DNA from: Melampsora larici-populina 98AG31
Lineage: Eukaryota > Basidiomycota > Pucciniomycetes > Pucciniales > Melampsoraceae
NCBI RefSeq assembly: GCF_000204055.1
Contig: NW_006768785.1
Coordinates: 407,958 to 471,957, forward strand
Direction: 5' to 3'
Length of the DNA stretch: 64,000 nt
Shown here piece after piece: positions 34,176-45,659 of this stretch. Positions within the stretch are counted from its first letter, which is position 1, and every line of letters begins with the position of its first letter. Made by a program: the position numbers and the translations under genes. The notes beneath the pieces were generated by a model. It searched no databases. It was given only the letters and a program-made list of their open reading frames with translations, and was not told the DNA's origin.

Positions 34176-35447
34176 TCAGAGCGTGTTGCCTGTATCTTGC
34201 CATTGTTTAAGTAAGTGGGCCTTGAGATTGGGCATGGTACGGAATCGAGTCTTGGTCTTGGGGCATTCCAGCTCAGTCTTTAGCATTGATTCATATTCCA
34301 CTTCTGGTTTCTGTTGGGAACATGAGAATAAAGTCACTTGATCAATATGCGTGCAGATTTGATTTAAGATGAAATTTTAATTATTGAATTGCCTAACTAG
34401 TAACTCAGTAGGAGAGACTCCTGATTTGACCTTCTCGATGAGATCTTCGAGGTGTAGGAAAAAGCCAAGGTCGGAACGGAAAGTGTTGAAATGTCGCTTG
34501 TTCCTCAAACAATCAGAGACCTATGTCAAATGTACGAAGCAGCCATTATTTTAAGGGTTGATCAGGTCAAGATTGGGGAAGTGAATGTGTGATTCATGAC
34601 TTACTAGATCTTCAGATATGACATGAAGATGGATATGTCTGATTTTTAACTCATTGTCATCTTTTGATCTTCACTTACTAGTAGTCCTGACTCCTGTCTG
34701 GTCGAAAATAAGTATCAATAAAGCTTAACTTACACCATAGATTCATGAGCGTGAAACCCAAGTTGTATAGGCCAAGTGCGACCTTCGCTCTTGTACATTT
34801 CTTCCTCTATTGATGCTTTGACATCCTGACTTGCTATTCTTAGCTAAGCGTTCAAGTAGTATTTCAGATCATGTCCTACTTTACCAGTCGACTCAAGATA
34901 ATCAAGGTGGCATATCTTACAGTTTCAAGAAGATGTAGCACTCCTACCGGTCCTACCGCTTGAAAGAGACTTCTGAGTGAAGTGAGAGATTTGGAAGCGT
35001 TTTTGGGTTGATCATCCAGAGGGAGCTTTTGAAAGATATTCAGTCGAGCTGAAATTCAAGACGAGAGGCAGTTAGGATCAATGTCATTGTCGCTGTATTT
35101 CATAAGTGCATTAATAATCAAAAAAAATGTACGAAGGACAAGAAAATGATATTTGGCCTATGCATATGAAATATAAGAAAGACAGGATTTAGTGAATGAT
35201 GTGAATGCTTGTATTCAGAAAAAGTAAAACAAGCCTTTGGAAAGAGATCAAAGATAGTAAGCCTAAACAAAATGCAAAAGAGAGGCGAAATGAGTAGTTT
35301 GACGATGAATTTTGATGAAGATCAAAAAGCATCAGCAGATATGGCGAACGTGTTTTCAGTTTCTATTAAACATACTGAGGAATCGAGTTCTTGGGAGGGT
35401 GATTCAAGTGCGGCGTAACGTTGTAGGGCTAATCTTGAATTCGTCAT
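34176..35447 (-). CDS. Hypothetical protein, small multi-exon gene
   Basis: The ATG at 35447 opens a 24-codon exon ending at a GTATGT donor (35376). Further minus-strand exons read FQAVGPVGVLHLLET (about 34935-35055), then EEEMYKSEGRTWPIQLGFHA (about 34745-34850), CLRNKRHFNTFRSDLGFFLH (about 34400-34525), and a last exon with CPKTKTRFRTMPNLKAHLL ending at the TGA 34176-34178. The phase between the first two long introns is not resolved, and one donor (ATG|GTGTAA) is poor, so an exon may be missing. I do not recognise the family. The composition, basic with a Leu-rich middle, would suit a small mitochondrial or ribosome-associated protein, but that is a guess. It diverges from the seryl-tRNA synthetase gene across 235 bp. 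Confidence 0.45.
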
Positions 35448-35682
35448 CCTGATTCGTGTGGTTTTTGATGAATGGCAAGATTCACATTCCTTGAGGCTTG
35501 ACCAAGAGCACGCGGATGGGAAGGGAATGTTCTGAATCAGCCGAACCGAATGAGCCTGCGGTCTGCACATTGAAACAGCTCGGGGCACGTGTCGGGCTCG
35601 GACTTCAGGATATTGCGGTTTTAGATTTCTCGACAAGTGATTTCAACAAAAAAGTCACCCAATCGATCGGAACCAATTCAGA

Positions 35683-37712
35683 ATGATTGAACTTCAACTA
35701 TTGCAGGTCATCAGTCTCTCTTCTTTCTCTTGATCAAAACTCTTAAGCTTACTGAAACTTGATACTCAGACTGGTAAAGGAGGAAATCCGGAATCGGTCA
35801 AAGCTTCACAACGTAAACGTGGTGGTGAGAAGGCAGCTGAATTAGTAGATGAAGTTTTAAACCTTTACAAGAATTGGACCAAAGGTCAAATATTCCACAA
35901 ATTTTTAATCCAAAATTGAGATCAAAGGTGTTGATTCTTTTGTATGGTAATTGACTTCCATAGTCGGATTCCAGTTGCGCGAAATAAGGACAGAAGCCAA
36001 TTCGATCAAGAAGAAAATTGGTGAAGCAAAGAAGGTCAGTGGCTTGAGCCAGGAGCAATTCAATCAATATTCTGTATTTCATCATTTCAACTTCTTTTCT
36101 TGGTATCGATTGCCACACCTTGCAGGCCAAAACCGAACCGGGTCCAGAACTATGGGAAGCCAAAGAAAAATTAGATAATGAAATCAAACGTCTTGAAAAA
36201 GAAGAATCAGATGCTGAAGTCACATTGAAAGCTCGTGCTGGAAATATTGGAAATATTGTTCATGAGAGTGTACCAGTGAGCATGTCAGAGGTAAATCGAG
36301 TGTATTTTCACTTCATTTTCAAAAGTTTTCCGCGTCTGAGATTGACGATTAATTTGGAGAGATGTTTGTTAGGATGATAACACGATTATTAGAACTTGGA
36401 CACCTACTCCTAACTCACCACCTACCAAAGATCCAGCTTTGCTTTCTCATGATGTAGTGATGAACCGATTGAATATGATTGACCAAGAACGTGGAATCAA
36501 GGTTGCTGGTCATCGTGGATTCTTTCTTGTGGAAGATGGTGTTGATTTGAATCAAGCGATGATTAACTATGGACTTGATTTTTTGAGACAACGAAAATAT
36601 AAAAAGATGATGACACCATTCATGATGCGTAAATCAATGATGGCTAAGACTGCTCAGCTAGAAGAATTTGATGAAGCACTTTATGGGGTAAGTAACTTAC
36701 ATTCGGAAGGGACGAATTTTCATTCCAATTGATTGTTGATCTTGATTTTTTGTACCCGTTCACCTATAAAGCTGACAGGAGATGGTGGAGAGGACGATAA
36801 ATACTTGATCGCAACCTCTGAACAACCCTTGTCAGCGTTACATGCCGATGAATGGTTTGAAAATCCTAAAGAACAGCTACCATTGAGGTCAGTACCTCAG
36901 ATTTATGCACTTTGTGTCTATCTTTTCTGCTCAAGACTAAATAAATGAAGATGAGATGAACGGATCTTTGATTTTTTGGTGTTTGCAGATATGCGGGCTA
37001 TTCTACCTGTTTCCGGAAAGAGGCTGGTTCGCATGGTCGAGATACCTGGGGAATCTTTCGTGTACATCAATTTGAAAAGATTGAACAATTTTGTGTGACA
37101 GATCCATCCAGTTCATGGGAGATGTTTGAAGAAATGGTAGCCAGTTCAGAAGCTTTTTATCAATCTCTTGGTTTAAGTTATAGAGTGGTAGGTATTGTAA
37201 GTGGAGCATTAAACAATGCTGCTGCTAAGAAGATCGACCTTGAAGCTTGGTTTCCTTCCATGGGTGAATACAAAGAGCTAGTCTCAGTTAGCAATTGTAC
37301 CGATTATCGTAAGTTTGTTTCTTTCAGAGGTCAATATTGATTGTTTGGGAACTATTTTTTTTAAGAAAACTTTTTCATTTTTTCATGCTTTCAGAATCTC
37401 GAAGCTTGGAAGTAAGATGTGGGATCAAGAAACAAGGTGATACACAAAAAGTCTACGTACACATGCTCAATGGAACACTTTGTGCGACAGAACGTGCATT
37501 GTGCTGTTTGGTAGAAAACTATCAAACACCTGAAGTAAGCATGTTGATTCTGCACTCTTTTCCTATCTCAAGATACTCTCAGCTTGGATTGGCTTATTGA
37601 TATTTGTTTGTATTGGTACTAGGGAATGAATATACCCGAAGTCTTACAGCCATATATGCGGAATCGCACCTTTTTACCCTTTGTTAAAGAAGCTCCCAAG
37701 AAAAAGAAGTGA
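35683..37712 (+). CDS. Cytosolic seryl-tRNA synthetase
   Basis: Class II aminoacyl-tRNA synthetase charging tRNA-Ser. Exon 1 (35683-35706) encodes MIELQLLQ and splices in phase to 35770-35884, which begins TGKGGNPE, the usual SerRS start. The two-helix coiled-coil arm that grips the tRNA long arm follows ([36 protein letters not shown]). The catalytic core has [18 protein letters not shown], then ATSEQPL, motif 2 [20 protein letters not shown] (about 37010-37070) and motif 3 [20 protein letters not shown]. The C-terminus is a short lysine tail (PKKKK) like that of eukaryotic cytosolic enzymes. About eight exons, all family motifs intact, TGA at 37710-37712. Confidence 0.96.
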
Positions 37713-38066
37713 AAAGACGTTGAAAGGCTTTGCCGTAAATATGAAATAGTGTAATGAAAGTTACTTGATGGTATCGTGGATGAACAAGTCGCATCAGTAG
37801 GCTGGAGTTCCAATTTTGTGCTACTTGAGACTTTCTGTCATTTACAATCTATCTACTGGCCACAGCAGTAAAGTAAGGAGACAGTTAACAGGATAATGAA
37901 GCTCATGTTGAGTTTATAGCAAAACGACAAAACTTTGATGCTAATATTCTTGTCAGTTATAATAAAATTTGAGATATTGTGATGGGTCCAAAATACACAG
38001 TGCAAATGCTGAATAAATCAGAGATAACAATACGGAAGGTAAGAACAAGCCAGAGTCGTAGTTGAA
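37713..38066. other. Convergent 3' interval
   Basis: Lies between the stop codons of the seryl-tRNA synthetase (plus strand) and the PQ-loop transporter (minus strand). It holds only 3' regions. Confidence 0.6.
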
Positions 38067-39389
38067 TCAAGCCAATACAACAGGATTTGGGACGACAAGT
38101 CTGTCCTTTCGATAGAGCCAAAATTGATAAAGGACGATCAGGTCCAGCTAATGAAGAGGAGGAATTAATTAGCAAAAGGCTATTGGTGTAATGTATGGGT
38201 AGGAGACGTACTAGAATAGTTCCAGCACTACCAACGAGCCAGCTCCTGAGAATATTTTAAACAATATTAGTGATATGAAGACAAAAGCAGAGTCAATGGA
38301 AGAGTCAAAGAAAAAGACTTACAAGTTGATCCATAAGTGAGACGGGTTCAGACTGAGCAGGAGAATGGACGCAACATAGGTTGTGTTACCGGTGATGCCG
38401 ACCTGTTCAGAGGAGGAAAAGGGGTCAGCGGCTTAAAATGTTTTGCTCGTAACAATCAATCAAAAAGGGCTCACCAAGAAAAATAGCAGACTTAATCCCT
38501 TACACTTTGTTTGACGGTTTTTAAATATTTGAGGAATTCTACTTCCAAGATAAGCTGCTGCACTAAACCAACCTACGATTTGAGCTGTTGTATCCCAAAG
38601 TTCAAGAGGACCTTCAACGGGGATCGAGGGATCAGTGGGCCCGGGTCGGCCAACATGACCTTCTGATATCAACCAACCGATCAAACCAATAACACCGATC
38701 GCGCTATAAGCAGCGATGTAAGAAACTACATTTGCCATCCATGTTTTCTCGGCTTTAATAGGTGTTGAAGCTTCGACAGGCGTTGACTGTTCGGTATTGA
38801 GCAAAGGTTCTGTTTCAGTGGGATTGATTGCTGGATTGAGTGATTTATTGGCTTTTATGATAGCGAGGCGTCGATAGTAAAAGATTTGACAGAGGATTAC
38901 TACATCACAAATGGTGTAATAAACCGCCAAACCGATCATAGTAGGTAATAAGTTTTGACGCCATGAACCGAAAAGGTTTGCAAGATCACCAGCCATCCAA
39001 ATCAAAATAAAATAAACTGAAATCCCATCTCCACTTTGATTAACGTAGTTTTCATAAATCTAGTGAGGTCAAAATCAACGAAATAAATGTTAGAATTTTT
39101 TAAACTTGAATATTGAAAATGATTTTCAAAAGGGAACGATTTCGAGATGATTTTTTTGCAAGGTATCAATCTGAGACTGCATACTTGTGGCGAGTAAACA
39201 AATAGCCTTTGAGTATTCAATTCGATTAGATGACCCCCATGTTCGCGTCCCAGACCAAAACCGTTAAAGGTGAGTCATGGAGGAATATTAAAAAAAAAGA
39301 AATTATCAGCTGACCAAGGGAATACTATCGACTGACCAACAAGCAAAGCTAAGCCAACCCATGAGTGAGGCTAGAGATTGATGAATCAT
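38067..39389 (-). CDS. PQ-loop transporter (Ypq1/PQLC2 family)
   Basis: Seven-helix vacuolar/lysosomal exporter of basic amino acids. Exons 39337-39389, 39185-39206, 38475-39059, 38323-38402, about 38220-38255 and 38067 to about 38147 join in phase to about 284 residues. The first PQ motif is in VYSPQIYENY, followed by SGDGISVYFILIWMAGDLAN. The second is in SAAAYLGSRIPQIFKNRQ, followed by KGLSLLFFL. Between them lies a hydrophilic loop with an acidic stretch (ETEPLL), similar to vacuolar dileucine-type sorting signals. The end reads SWLVGSAGTIL, then VLYQFWLYRKDRL, as in the family. The start at 39389 gives a hydrophobic first helix that splices in frame to the first PQ motif. It diverges from THO3 across 257 bp. 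Confidence 0.92.
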
Positions 39390-39646
39390 CTTAAAGCAAT
39401 GGGATCGAACGAATTACCCAGACGAAGCTTGATGATGATGAGATTGAGAATGTGATGGATGAGTGATTTGATTTTGAAAAAGCTGATGAGATGGTCACCG
39501 AGACTATGAGTAGTCACTAGAGTGTGTTTTGAATTTAAATTTCCAAATTTGGTGGATTTTTAAATTTCTTCACCAAACCAACCGAACCAACTTACATCAA
39601 GATCAACTTCAACTATTTATCACAATCAACCTGGATATCAACCGAG
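39390..39646. promoter_or_regulatory. 257-bp shared divergent promoter region
   Basis: The start codons of the minus-strand PQ-loop gene (39389) and the plus-strand THO3 gene (39647) are 257 bp apart, so both promoters and leaders must lie here. No specific binding motif is called. Confidence 0.55.
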
Positions 39647-41396
39647 ATGGCTACCAAACCACCTACTACAAGACTTCTCACTGGTCACGCCGGTCCGTAA
39701 GTCAATCAGATTAGCCTACTCACTTAGCATCAATCACACTCACATCTAATCTTGTCATTTCATCAGCGTCTTTACCCTGGGTTGGTCAGTTGATGGAAAG
39801 AAGCTGGCCAGTGGATCAAAGGACGAAGGCATTAGGATCTGGAATCCTGAACGAACCGATTGTGGGTGTTTTTTAAACTAGTTCAAATTCAACAACGAAG
39901 CTCACCCGCCTGCCTTCTACTCTGATATTATTGGACTACCAGATGGTAAAGCGTCGGCTGAACTCAAAGGTCATACACTTCGGATCAACCGTTCGTGGAA
40001 TTTGTTTACTCTCGAGTCATTCGTCTAGGAAGATCGTATCACCAATTCTATCATATTGGACTCCTATTCACGCGTCTTCTCAGAGCTACGATGGGACCCT
40101 ACTCATCCTGAACGACTAGCGAGTGCAGGGGAAGATGGTACACTGAGGTTTTGGGATATCCGACGTTTGTCGATCTCTTCGATACTCTTCAATCAAAAGC
40201 TATCCTTTCGAATCATGAACCTCGACATCTTATTTCACATATCTCACAGAGGGTTCCAAACCCACTCGGACGATCGAAAATGACTCTCCAAAAACTTCAT
40301 TTTTAAATCTTTGTTGGTCACCTGACGCGTCGGTGGTGGCGATTGGCGATTCAAATGATCGACTTCAGTTTTATGAAGCTGCCAGTGGAAAAAAGTTGGG
40401 TGAACATTTTGAGTATTCAAAAAGTCCAATGGCAAATGAGGTTAGACTTCTTTGTCTTTTTATGTAGCCATCTGGAAGGAACTTGGAGAATGGATGTAGG
40501 GTGACTGATGGTCTAAACACCCTCCGCCTCTCAATCTTGCCATAGGGCCAGAAGAATCAAATTAACGAGCTAGCCTTTGCGTACTCTGGGGAATATCTAT
40601 TTTTGCCAACGGGGGCAGGTGAGGTGGTGACCTACGGCTTTGAATTTCAAGGGGATTCAGTAAGCTTGAAGGAATATCATCGGTGTACGCCACATGCCGC
40701 CGTATTGAATTGTATTGGTATGTTCATTTCTGCAAGCATTTCATAGCTTCTTACTGGCTTATCAGATATCTGACTCTTCTTTCTGGTCTAAATTTGAATT
40801 TGAAGATACTGATCCGCGTGGCAGGTCAGCTCTCACCTTCCGCCTGATCCACATCAGCACGTGACTCAATTTCCGTGCTCTTATTAGGTACATTGCCGTC
40901 GGCGGAGCAGATTCTATCGTCAGTCTAATAGACGTGGAAGAGTTTTATTGTGTTAATACATTTGCTCATCTTGAGTGAGTGCAGCGTGCTTCAAAAACTT
41001 CATTACTGCACAGCTTATTCTATGATTGTCTATCTGTTTAGTTCGGACGTTCGTACCATCAGCTTTTCTTACGATGGCGACTTCATCGCTTTTGCTGGAA
41101 AAGATACCTTTATTGATATTGTCAGTTCTAATCTCTCAGACTTTCTCATGGATCAATCTTCAAATCTTGCAAACCTGCTACCCACCTTCTGTATAAATCT
41201 ACCTACTTGACTCATCACCATGTTTTTGTGGATTTTGTCTTCATAGTCATCGGTAGCATCTGGGGCACAAGTTCGAAGAATTGATAACCTAACTTTTCCC
41301 GTCAATACCATTGCGTGGCATCCTTCTAAATATTTCTTGGCATATGCAGGTGATGAGAAAGCTGGGAATGTCAGAGTGGCCAACTTGGCGGTATAA
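39647..41396 (+). CDS. THO3: THO complex subunit 3 (THO3/TEX1), WD40
   Basis: WD40 subunit of THO/TREX, which couples transcription to mRNA export. Start MATKPPTTRLLTGHAGP, then after an intron WSVDGKKLASGSKDEGIRIW. Later exons give LRWDPTHPERLASAGEDGTL, then CWSPDASVVAIGDSNDRLQF, FAYSGEYLFLPTGAGEV, DPRGRYIAVGGADSIVSLID, VRTISFSYDGDFIAFAGKDT and AWHPSKYFLAYAGDE. This series, especially the PTGAGEV and GGADSIVSL blades, matches Tex1/THO3 rather than other WD40 proteins. Seven blades in about 340 residues is the family size. The exon limits between about 39985 and 40080 are uncertain, as several donor/acceptor pairs are possible. Stop TAA at 41394-41396. Confidence 0.88.
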
Positions 41397-42603
41397 GTCT
41401 ATTTATAATGATACCTTTAAATGTTGCTTGTAGTACTTGTATGCACACCAGTGCCTATTGCACATGTCCTCCACGTCTCGAGGGCTTGTCTACTGTGTAG
41501 TTTTAACTGACAAAAAACCAGTCTTTTCACACCATTCACCTTTGAACAATGTGATTCAAGATAATGACTGCGCTCTCGAGGCTAAATAAACCTGGCCCCT
41601 GTTTCACTCGACTTTGTTCACCTTCTCACCTCTGTACATACGTGCTGAATCACACTTAGGAACTTCTTCACAGTGGCCTTAGTTCTGACTTTAAGGCTTT
41701 GGTCAGTGCATAGCAAGTTTATCAGAACTGAAAGGGATTTGGGATGATAGAAAGAGATCATTGAAGGGCCTGAGAGTCGTAGGTTGGTACGTGTATTAAT
41801 CAAGTGGAATAGCGTTACATATTTGAATTTATTACATATTGTATGGTTTCCTTTTTTGTTATTAATTTGACATCATGAGTAGTTTGGAATCATGTAAAAA
41901 GCATGACCTGTGCAGTTGTTTAAATCTACAAAACTGACAGGCAATGATTCCCTGTGTCAAAGAAGGCCAAAGAATATGTGGAGGCTTCTCGGTCCGAAAT
42001 CACCACATACAAAGTGGTCTATAGATCTTTCGCTCTAAAGAAGCCTATTGAATGTGCATATATAGCGTGCTGTGGCAGGGTGAAGGGAGGTCTAGCACTC
42101 TTTCAACTTTGGACGCCATTTGCATCCCTTTTGTTCCCCCAATCCTCCAGATTTATAGGACCGGTGCTCCCCTGTGCTCAGTCGCTCGATGAGCTGTATG
42201 TACTATGGACTGGCCAGTACAGCTCGTCGAGGGACTTATTACGTTTGGTGCTCGCCGGCAGGTGTCGCCGATTGGATGGCGACGATGTAGCGTGTGAATG
42301 GCTTCGGTCGGGAGTTACAGAATCCAGGTCCGTTGCCGCATTCAATCTTGTTGGAAGAAAGGAAAAGCTTATTTCAATTCAAGTGGAACGAAAAGGAACA
42401 TGGTTGGGGGTGGTCCAAGGAGTGTTATCAAGGGCGTCTCGCGAACCAGCTCCTGTCCCACGATCGCTTCATAGAAGTGGCCCAGAGAGGATATAAGTAT
42501 AAACAGATGGACTTGTGAATCGCGACAGGAATCTCATTTTCGCACTGCACAAAGTCTTCCTCTCGCACTTCTTGATCCTCTACAGCCTTTCAAATTATCT
42601 ATC
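41397..42603. other. Intergenic, no recognisable gene
   Basis: A frame of 180 codons (41954-42496) crosses a GC-richer part but has no domain or splice partners, so I do not call it. The last 300 bp are the presumptive promoter of the aquaporin-family gene. Confidence 0.45.
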
Positions 42604-44068
42604 ATGGATGGCAGCCAGCGTACCCTTCGCAGACGAAGTTTTCGACTTCCAACAATAATCATTAATTGTATCGCCGAATTCATTGGCGTTTTTCTCTATG
42701 TCCTTCCTGGCGAAGCCGCAACAGCTGGTAAGCCTTCAAATAGCAAACCACGACTACATCAACGTAACTGACTTCTCTCCTTTGCGTAGCGTACCTTTTG
42801 GGTTCTGCGAGTAACAAAGTCGGCTTGGGAAGCTTATTGAATGTGAGTCATCTGCACTGCTCAACTGGTTACCTTTCATCATCGGGGATCTTCTTTCGCA
42901 TTGTTACATTTCGGCCTCAATCTGACGATACTTTTTTGATTCTCTATAGATCGGTCTCGCTTATAGGCATGTCGAAATAAACCATTTTGATCTTCCTAGT
43001 CTGACACCAACCAACGTCGTCTATCAATTTTTAATCGACGTAGCTGCGGCATTGTTCTTGCCATCACTCTCACGCATGCGTCAGGCGCACATTTGAGTCC
43101 CGGAGTGACTCTCACCTTCGTGAGCCACAAAATCAAACTCTATCATCATTATATTTGCGATTACTCGGAACTGACCAGACTTGAACACGTGTAGGTTCTC
43201 ATGAAGGGATTTCCTCTGTGGAAAGTGATCCCTCACATCTTGTCTCAGATGCTCGGTGCGATTGCCGCAACACTATGTATTTATGGAGTTTATGGACAGT
43301 CGTTCCACGCCATCGAGCTTGGAATGGAGCTGGCCGGTAAGAAAAGCCTGATCATTTCGCCTTTAGGTCCGGCAGGAGTGGGAGCGATCTTACCCGGCGC
43401 TTCACAAAACCTTGGACAGTGAGTATGTTCTTTAGCTCGTGGATCGGCCAGTATTCCTGAGATTATCTCTTCGAAATATGTAGGGTATTCTTTGGTGAAT
43501 TGCTAGTCGGGATCATACTGGGCTTGATCATCTTTGGAGCTCTCGATGCACATAATCCGTTCTTGAGTCGCTCCAGCATTCCGTTTTTGATGTTTGTGGC
43601 AAAAGGCTTTCTTTGAAAATTCTTGAGACAAAAACAACTGATTTGAGATCGTATATATACAGTTCCATGGCTTACTTCATCGCTATCATTGGCTTCGCAC
43701 CCAACACCATCGTCCTCAACACAGCGAGAGGATTGGGAGGGTAAGTGTGGTCATTCTTGAATGTCGAGCAATCCAATTGATGATACCCTCTCCTAACCTC
43801 TGAACGCGACAGACAAATCGCCACTAGTATGATCTATGGTGGAAAGGTGTTTGGGAATTCATCTTTCATAGCCTTGGCCACACTGACAAATATTCCAGCA
43901 ACTATGGTGAGACCCAATTTGACCATCCAGTTTTTCAATTGTGAACTGAAACTTTAATTACAGTTAGGAGGCCTTTTATATAAATTTGTTCTCGAGAATC
44001 AAGATTCAGCTTCTGTAACAACTTCCACCAATTCTAAAAAAATTCAATCCACTCAAGAACAGGTCTAA
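42604..44068 (+). CDS. MIP-family channel (aquaporin-like) with altered NPA motifs
   Basis: Six-helix membrane channel of the major intrinsic protein family. The ATG at 42604 begins MDGSQRTLRRRSFRLP; the first helix follows at once (INCIAEFIGVFLYVLPGEAA). The first pore loop reads SGAHLSPGVTL, so the NPA box is Ser-Pro-Gly shifted to LSP-G. The second reads LNTARGLGG, where NPAR is normally found, so it is Asn-Thr-Ala-Arg. The remaining helices are readable (HILSQMLGAIAATLCIYGVY, GELLVGIILGLIIFGALDAH, AYFIAIIGFAPNTIVLN). The stop is TAA at 44066-44068. About 290 residues in roughly nine short exons. The intron after GLAY begins GC rather than GT (AG|GCATGT near 42967) and only that reading keeps the frame. 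Substrate (water, glycerol or other) cannot be inferred. Confidence 0.85.
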
Positions 44069-44420
44069 TTCAGCAATTTCCATTTCTGAGATTTCCCAAG
44101 AGCGCAAAATAAATCATAATTCATTTTTAGCAATCTTTTGTAATTAGTCCTTGGCACACTTTCTGTTGTTTCTGGATGTCTCACATTCTTCATCTTGCAA
44201 CAGATTCCATTACCCACAAGTTTGTGAAGATATGCTCTGAAAAATATCAAAATGACAGAACACAGTCTCAATTATACTACACAAAGTTCTTCTGGAACTT
44301 TTCCACGAAGGTTCCAGAACAGATTTTCTACAAAGCCAGGAAGGCAGAATACGTTCTGGCTTTCTGGACTTCAATCAAATTCCACATCCCCACTCTAACT
44401 CCCACATCCACCATCACAAA
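44069..44420. other. Intergenic
   Basis: 3' flank of the channel gene and AT-rich DNA; no gene seen. Confidence 0.5.
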
Positions 44421-44800
44421 ATGACCGACGAGACCCCCTCTTCAAGAACTCCACCAATGACTCCACACGAAATACCACCACCAATCTTGACCCCTCCTAC
44501 TTTCCAACGCTTGATCCGAGAGGCCGTCAGTTAAAATATCAACTATCAATGTTGTTCAAGTTCTAATTTTTGACTCAGAAACCAATTCAGACCGATATCG
44601 ATCTCGTTCAAGATCCAACATTCTATTTCAATCTTTGTTTGTATGTATTATCAAATAAAACTTCATCCTATTAAGCTTGGCAATCTCATTTGAATCAATG
44701 TCAGTCAACGGATTAAAATCAATATTGTTCAGAATCAATCAGGCTCCTCCAAATCCTAATGAGATCCGATTCCATTTCTATAAATAATAGAGAAGTAAAA
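44421..44800 (+). CDS. Possible small gene or gene start, unknown
   Basis: The ATG at 44421 opens a Pro/Thr-rich exon (MTDETPSSRTPPMTP, then PPTFQRLIRE) that can splice across 44518-44578 to KPIQTDIDLVQDPTFYFNLC and again across about 44640-44700 to a short last exon. The joins are plausible but the phases of the last exon are ambiguous and no family is recognised. It may be a truncated gene at the edge of the transposon-rich region. Confidence 0.25.
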
Positions 44801-44845
44801 GGTCAGAATTTAATTATATTGTTTTTTTAGCAGATGGAAAGCTTA

Positions 44846-45265
44846 GGAGAACACTGACTGAATCGAGACCACAGTTGGAGATTTTCCTTTGGGTTTATCA
44901 CTCGGAGAGGTACCACAGAATGGTACCAAAAAAGGTGCCAAGACGGTCCTAGTGGGCTGTTGGGATCAAAGAGATTGAATCAGATGACGGCCATTGGTGA
45001 TGATGATAAACGTCAAGATATCTGAACTTACTAAAAGGTCAGGAAGACATTTAAAAGTACAAATGATCAATTGATAATTACAATTGGTAGCATCTTCAGC
45101 TTTACGAAGTACTCGATAAGGTTTCCAATTTGGGATCACACCAAATTTTTGGGATCAAATGGTAAGACCGTGTTGTTGGATTGAATCATATGCTGAACAA
45201 GTAATTGGAGTAACTTGACATCTTTTAGATTGTTCGAGAACATACCAGGGATGATGGATCCAATG
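44846..45265 (-). pseudogene. Ketopantoate reductase-family remnant (ApbA/PanE)
   Basis: Two minus-strand blocks separated by a likely intron read VIPNWKPYRVLRKAEDA, then NCNYQLIICTFKCLPDLL, and TVLAPFLVPF..PTVVSIQ. These resemble the KFG..WKPYRV, YDYVICTTKALPD and TVVSIQNG blocks of fungal 2-dehydropantoate 2-reductase-like proteins. There is an in-frame TGA just before SQKFG, where the family usually has Arg. The nucleotide-binding GxGxxG start is missing, and the frame stops right after VVSIQ. It is a 5'- and 3'-truncated relic. Confidence 0.5.
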
Positions 45266-45385
45266 AAACTTAAGGCCACAAACTCAACTAAAGGGACTTA
45301 GTTAAGTTTGTTAAGGCCGTGTTTCTTCAGAGGTTGACCCACTGCCTCTTGCTTCATTGACCCATAGAAATCACTTACTTGTCTC

Positions 45386-45651
45386 AGGACCCCGGTATGC
45401 TCCTATGAAGGGTACAGATCTAGAATTGTGACTTTTGAGCTCGCGCGGAGATACGACATATGGGATTAAACAGCGCTCTCTTGGATTTTACCGGTTTCTG
45501 CCTGAATTTCAGAGTCGCTAAGTCCAATACAGCTGATCAAAAAGACTAAACCTGTCTTAAAGCTATGGGTAAAGCCAGGGACAAGTTTCCGAGCGAGCTC
45601 AAAAGTCACATTTTTGGATCTGTACCCCTTATAAGAGCATACCGGGGTCCT
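45386..45651. mobile_element. 266-bp TIR element with 8-bp duplication (hAT-like MITE)
   Basis: Inverted repeats of about 70 bp start AGGACCCCGGTATGCTC and end GAGCATACCGGGGTCCT. A perfect 8-bp duplication, CTTGTCTC, flanks it (45378-45385, 45652-45659). The duplication length points to hAT or another 8-bp-duplicating superfamily; the terminus is not a canonical hAT end. No ORF. Confidence 0.88.
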
Positions 45652-45659
45652 CTTGTCTC

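Noticed and set aside
35209..35418. Plus-strand 69-codon frame
   Set aside because: It lies antisense to the first exon and long intron of the hypothetical gene and has no family features.
41954..42496. 180-codon plus-strand frame
   Set aside because: No domain, no splice partners and an odd composition; probably chance in a GC-richer stretch.
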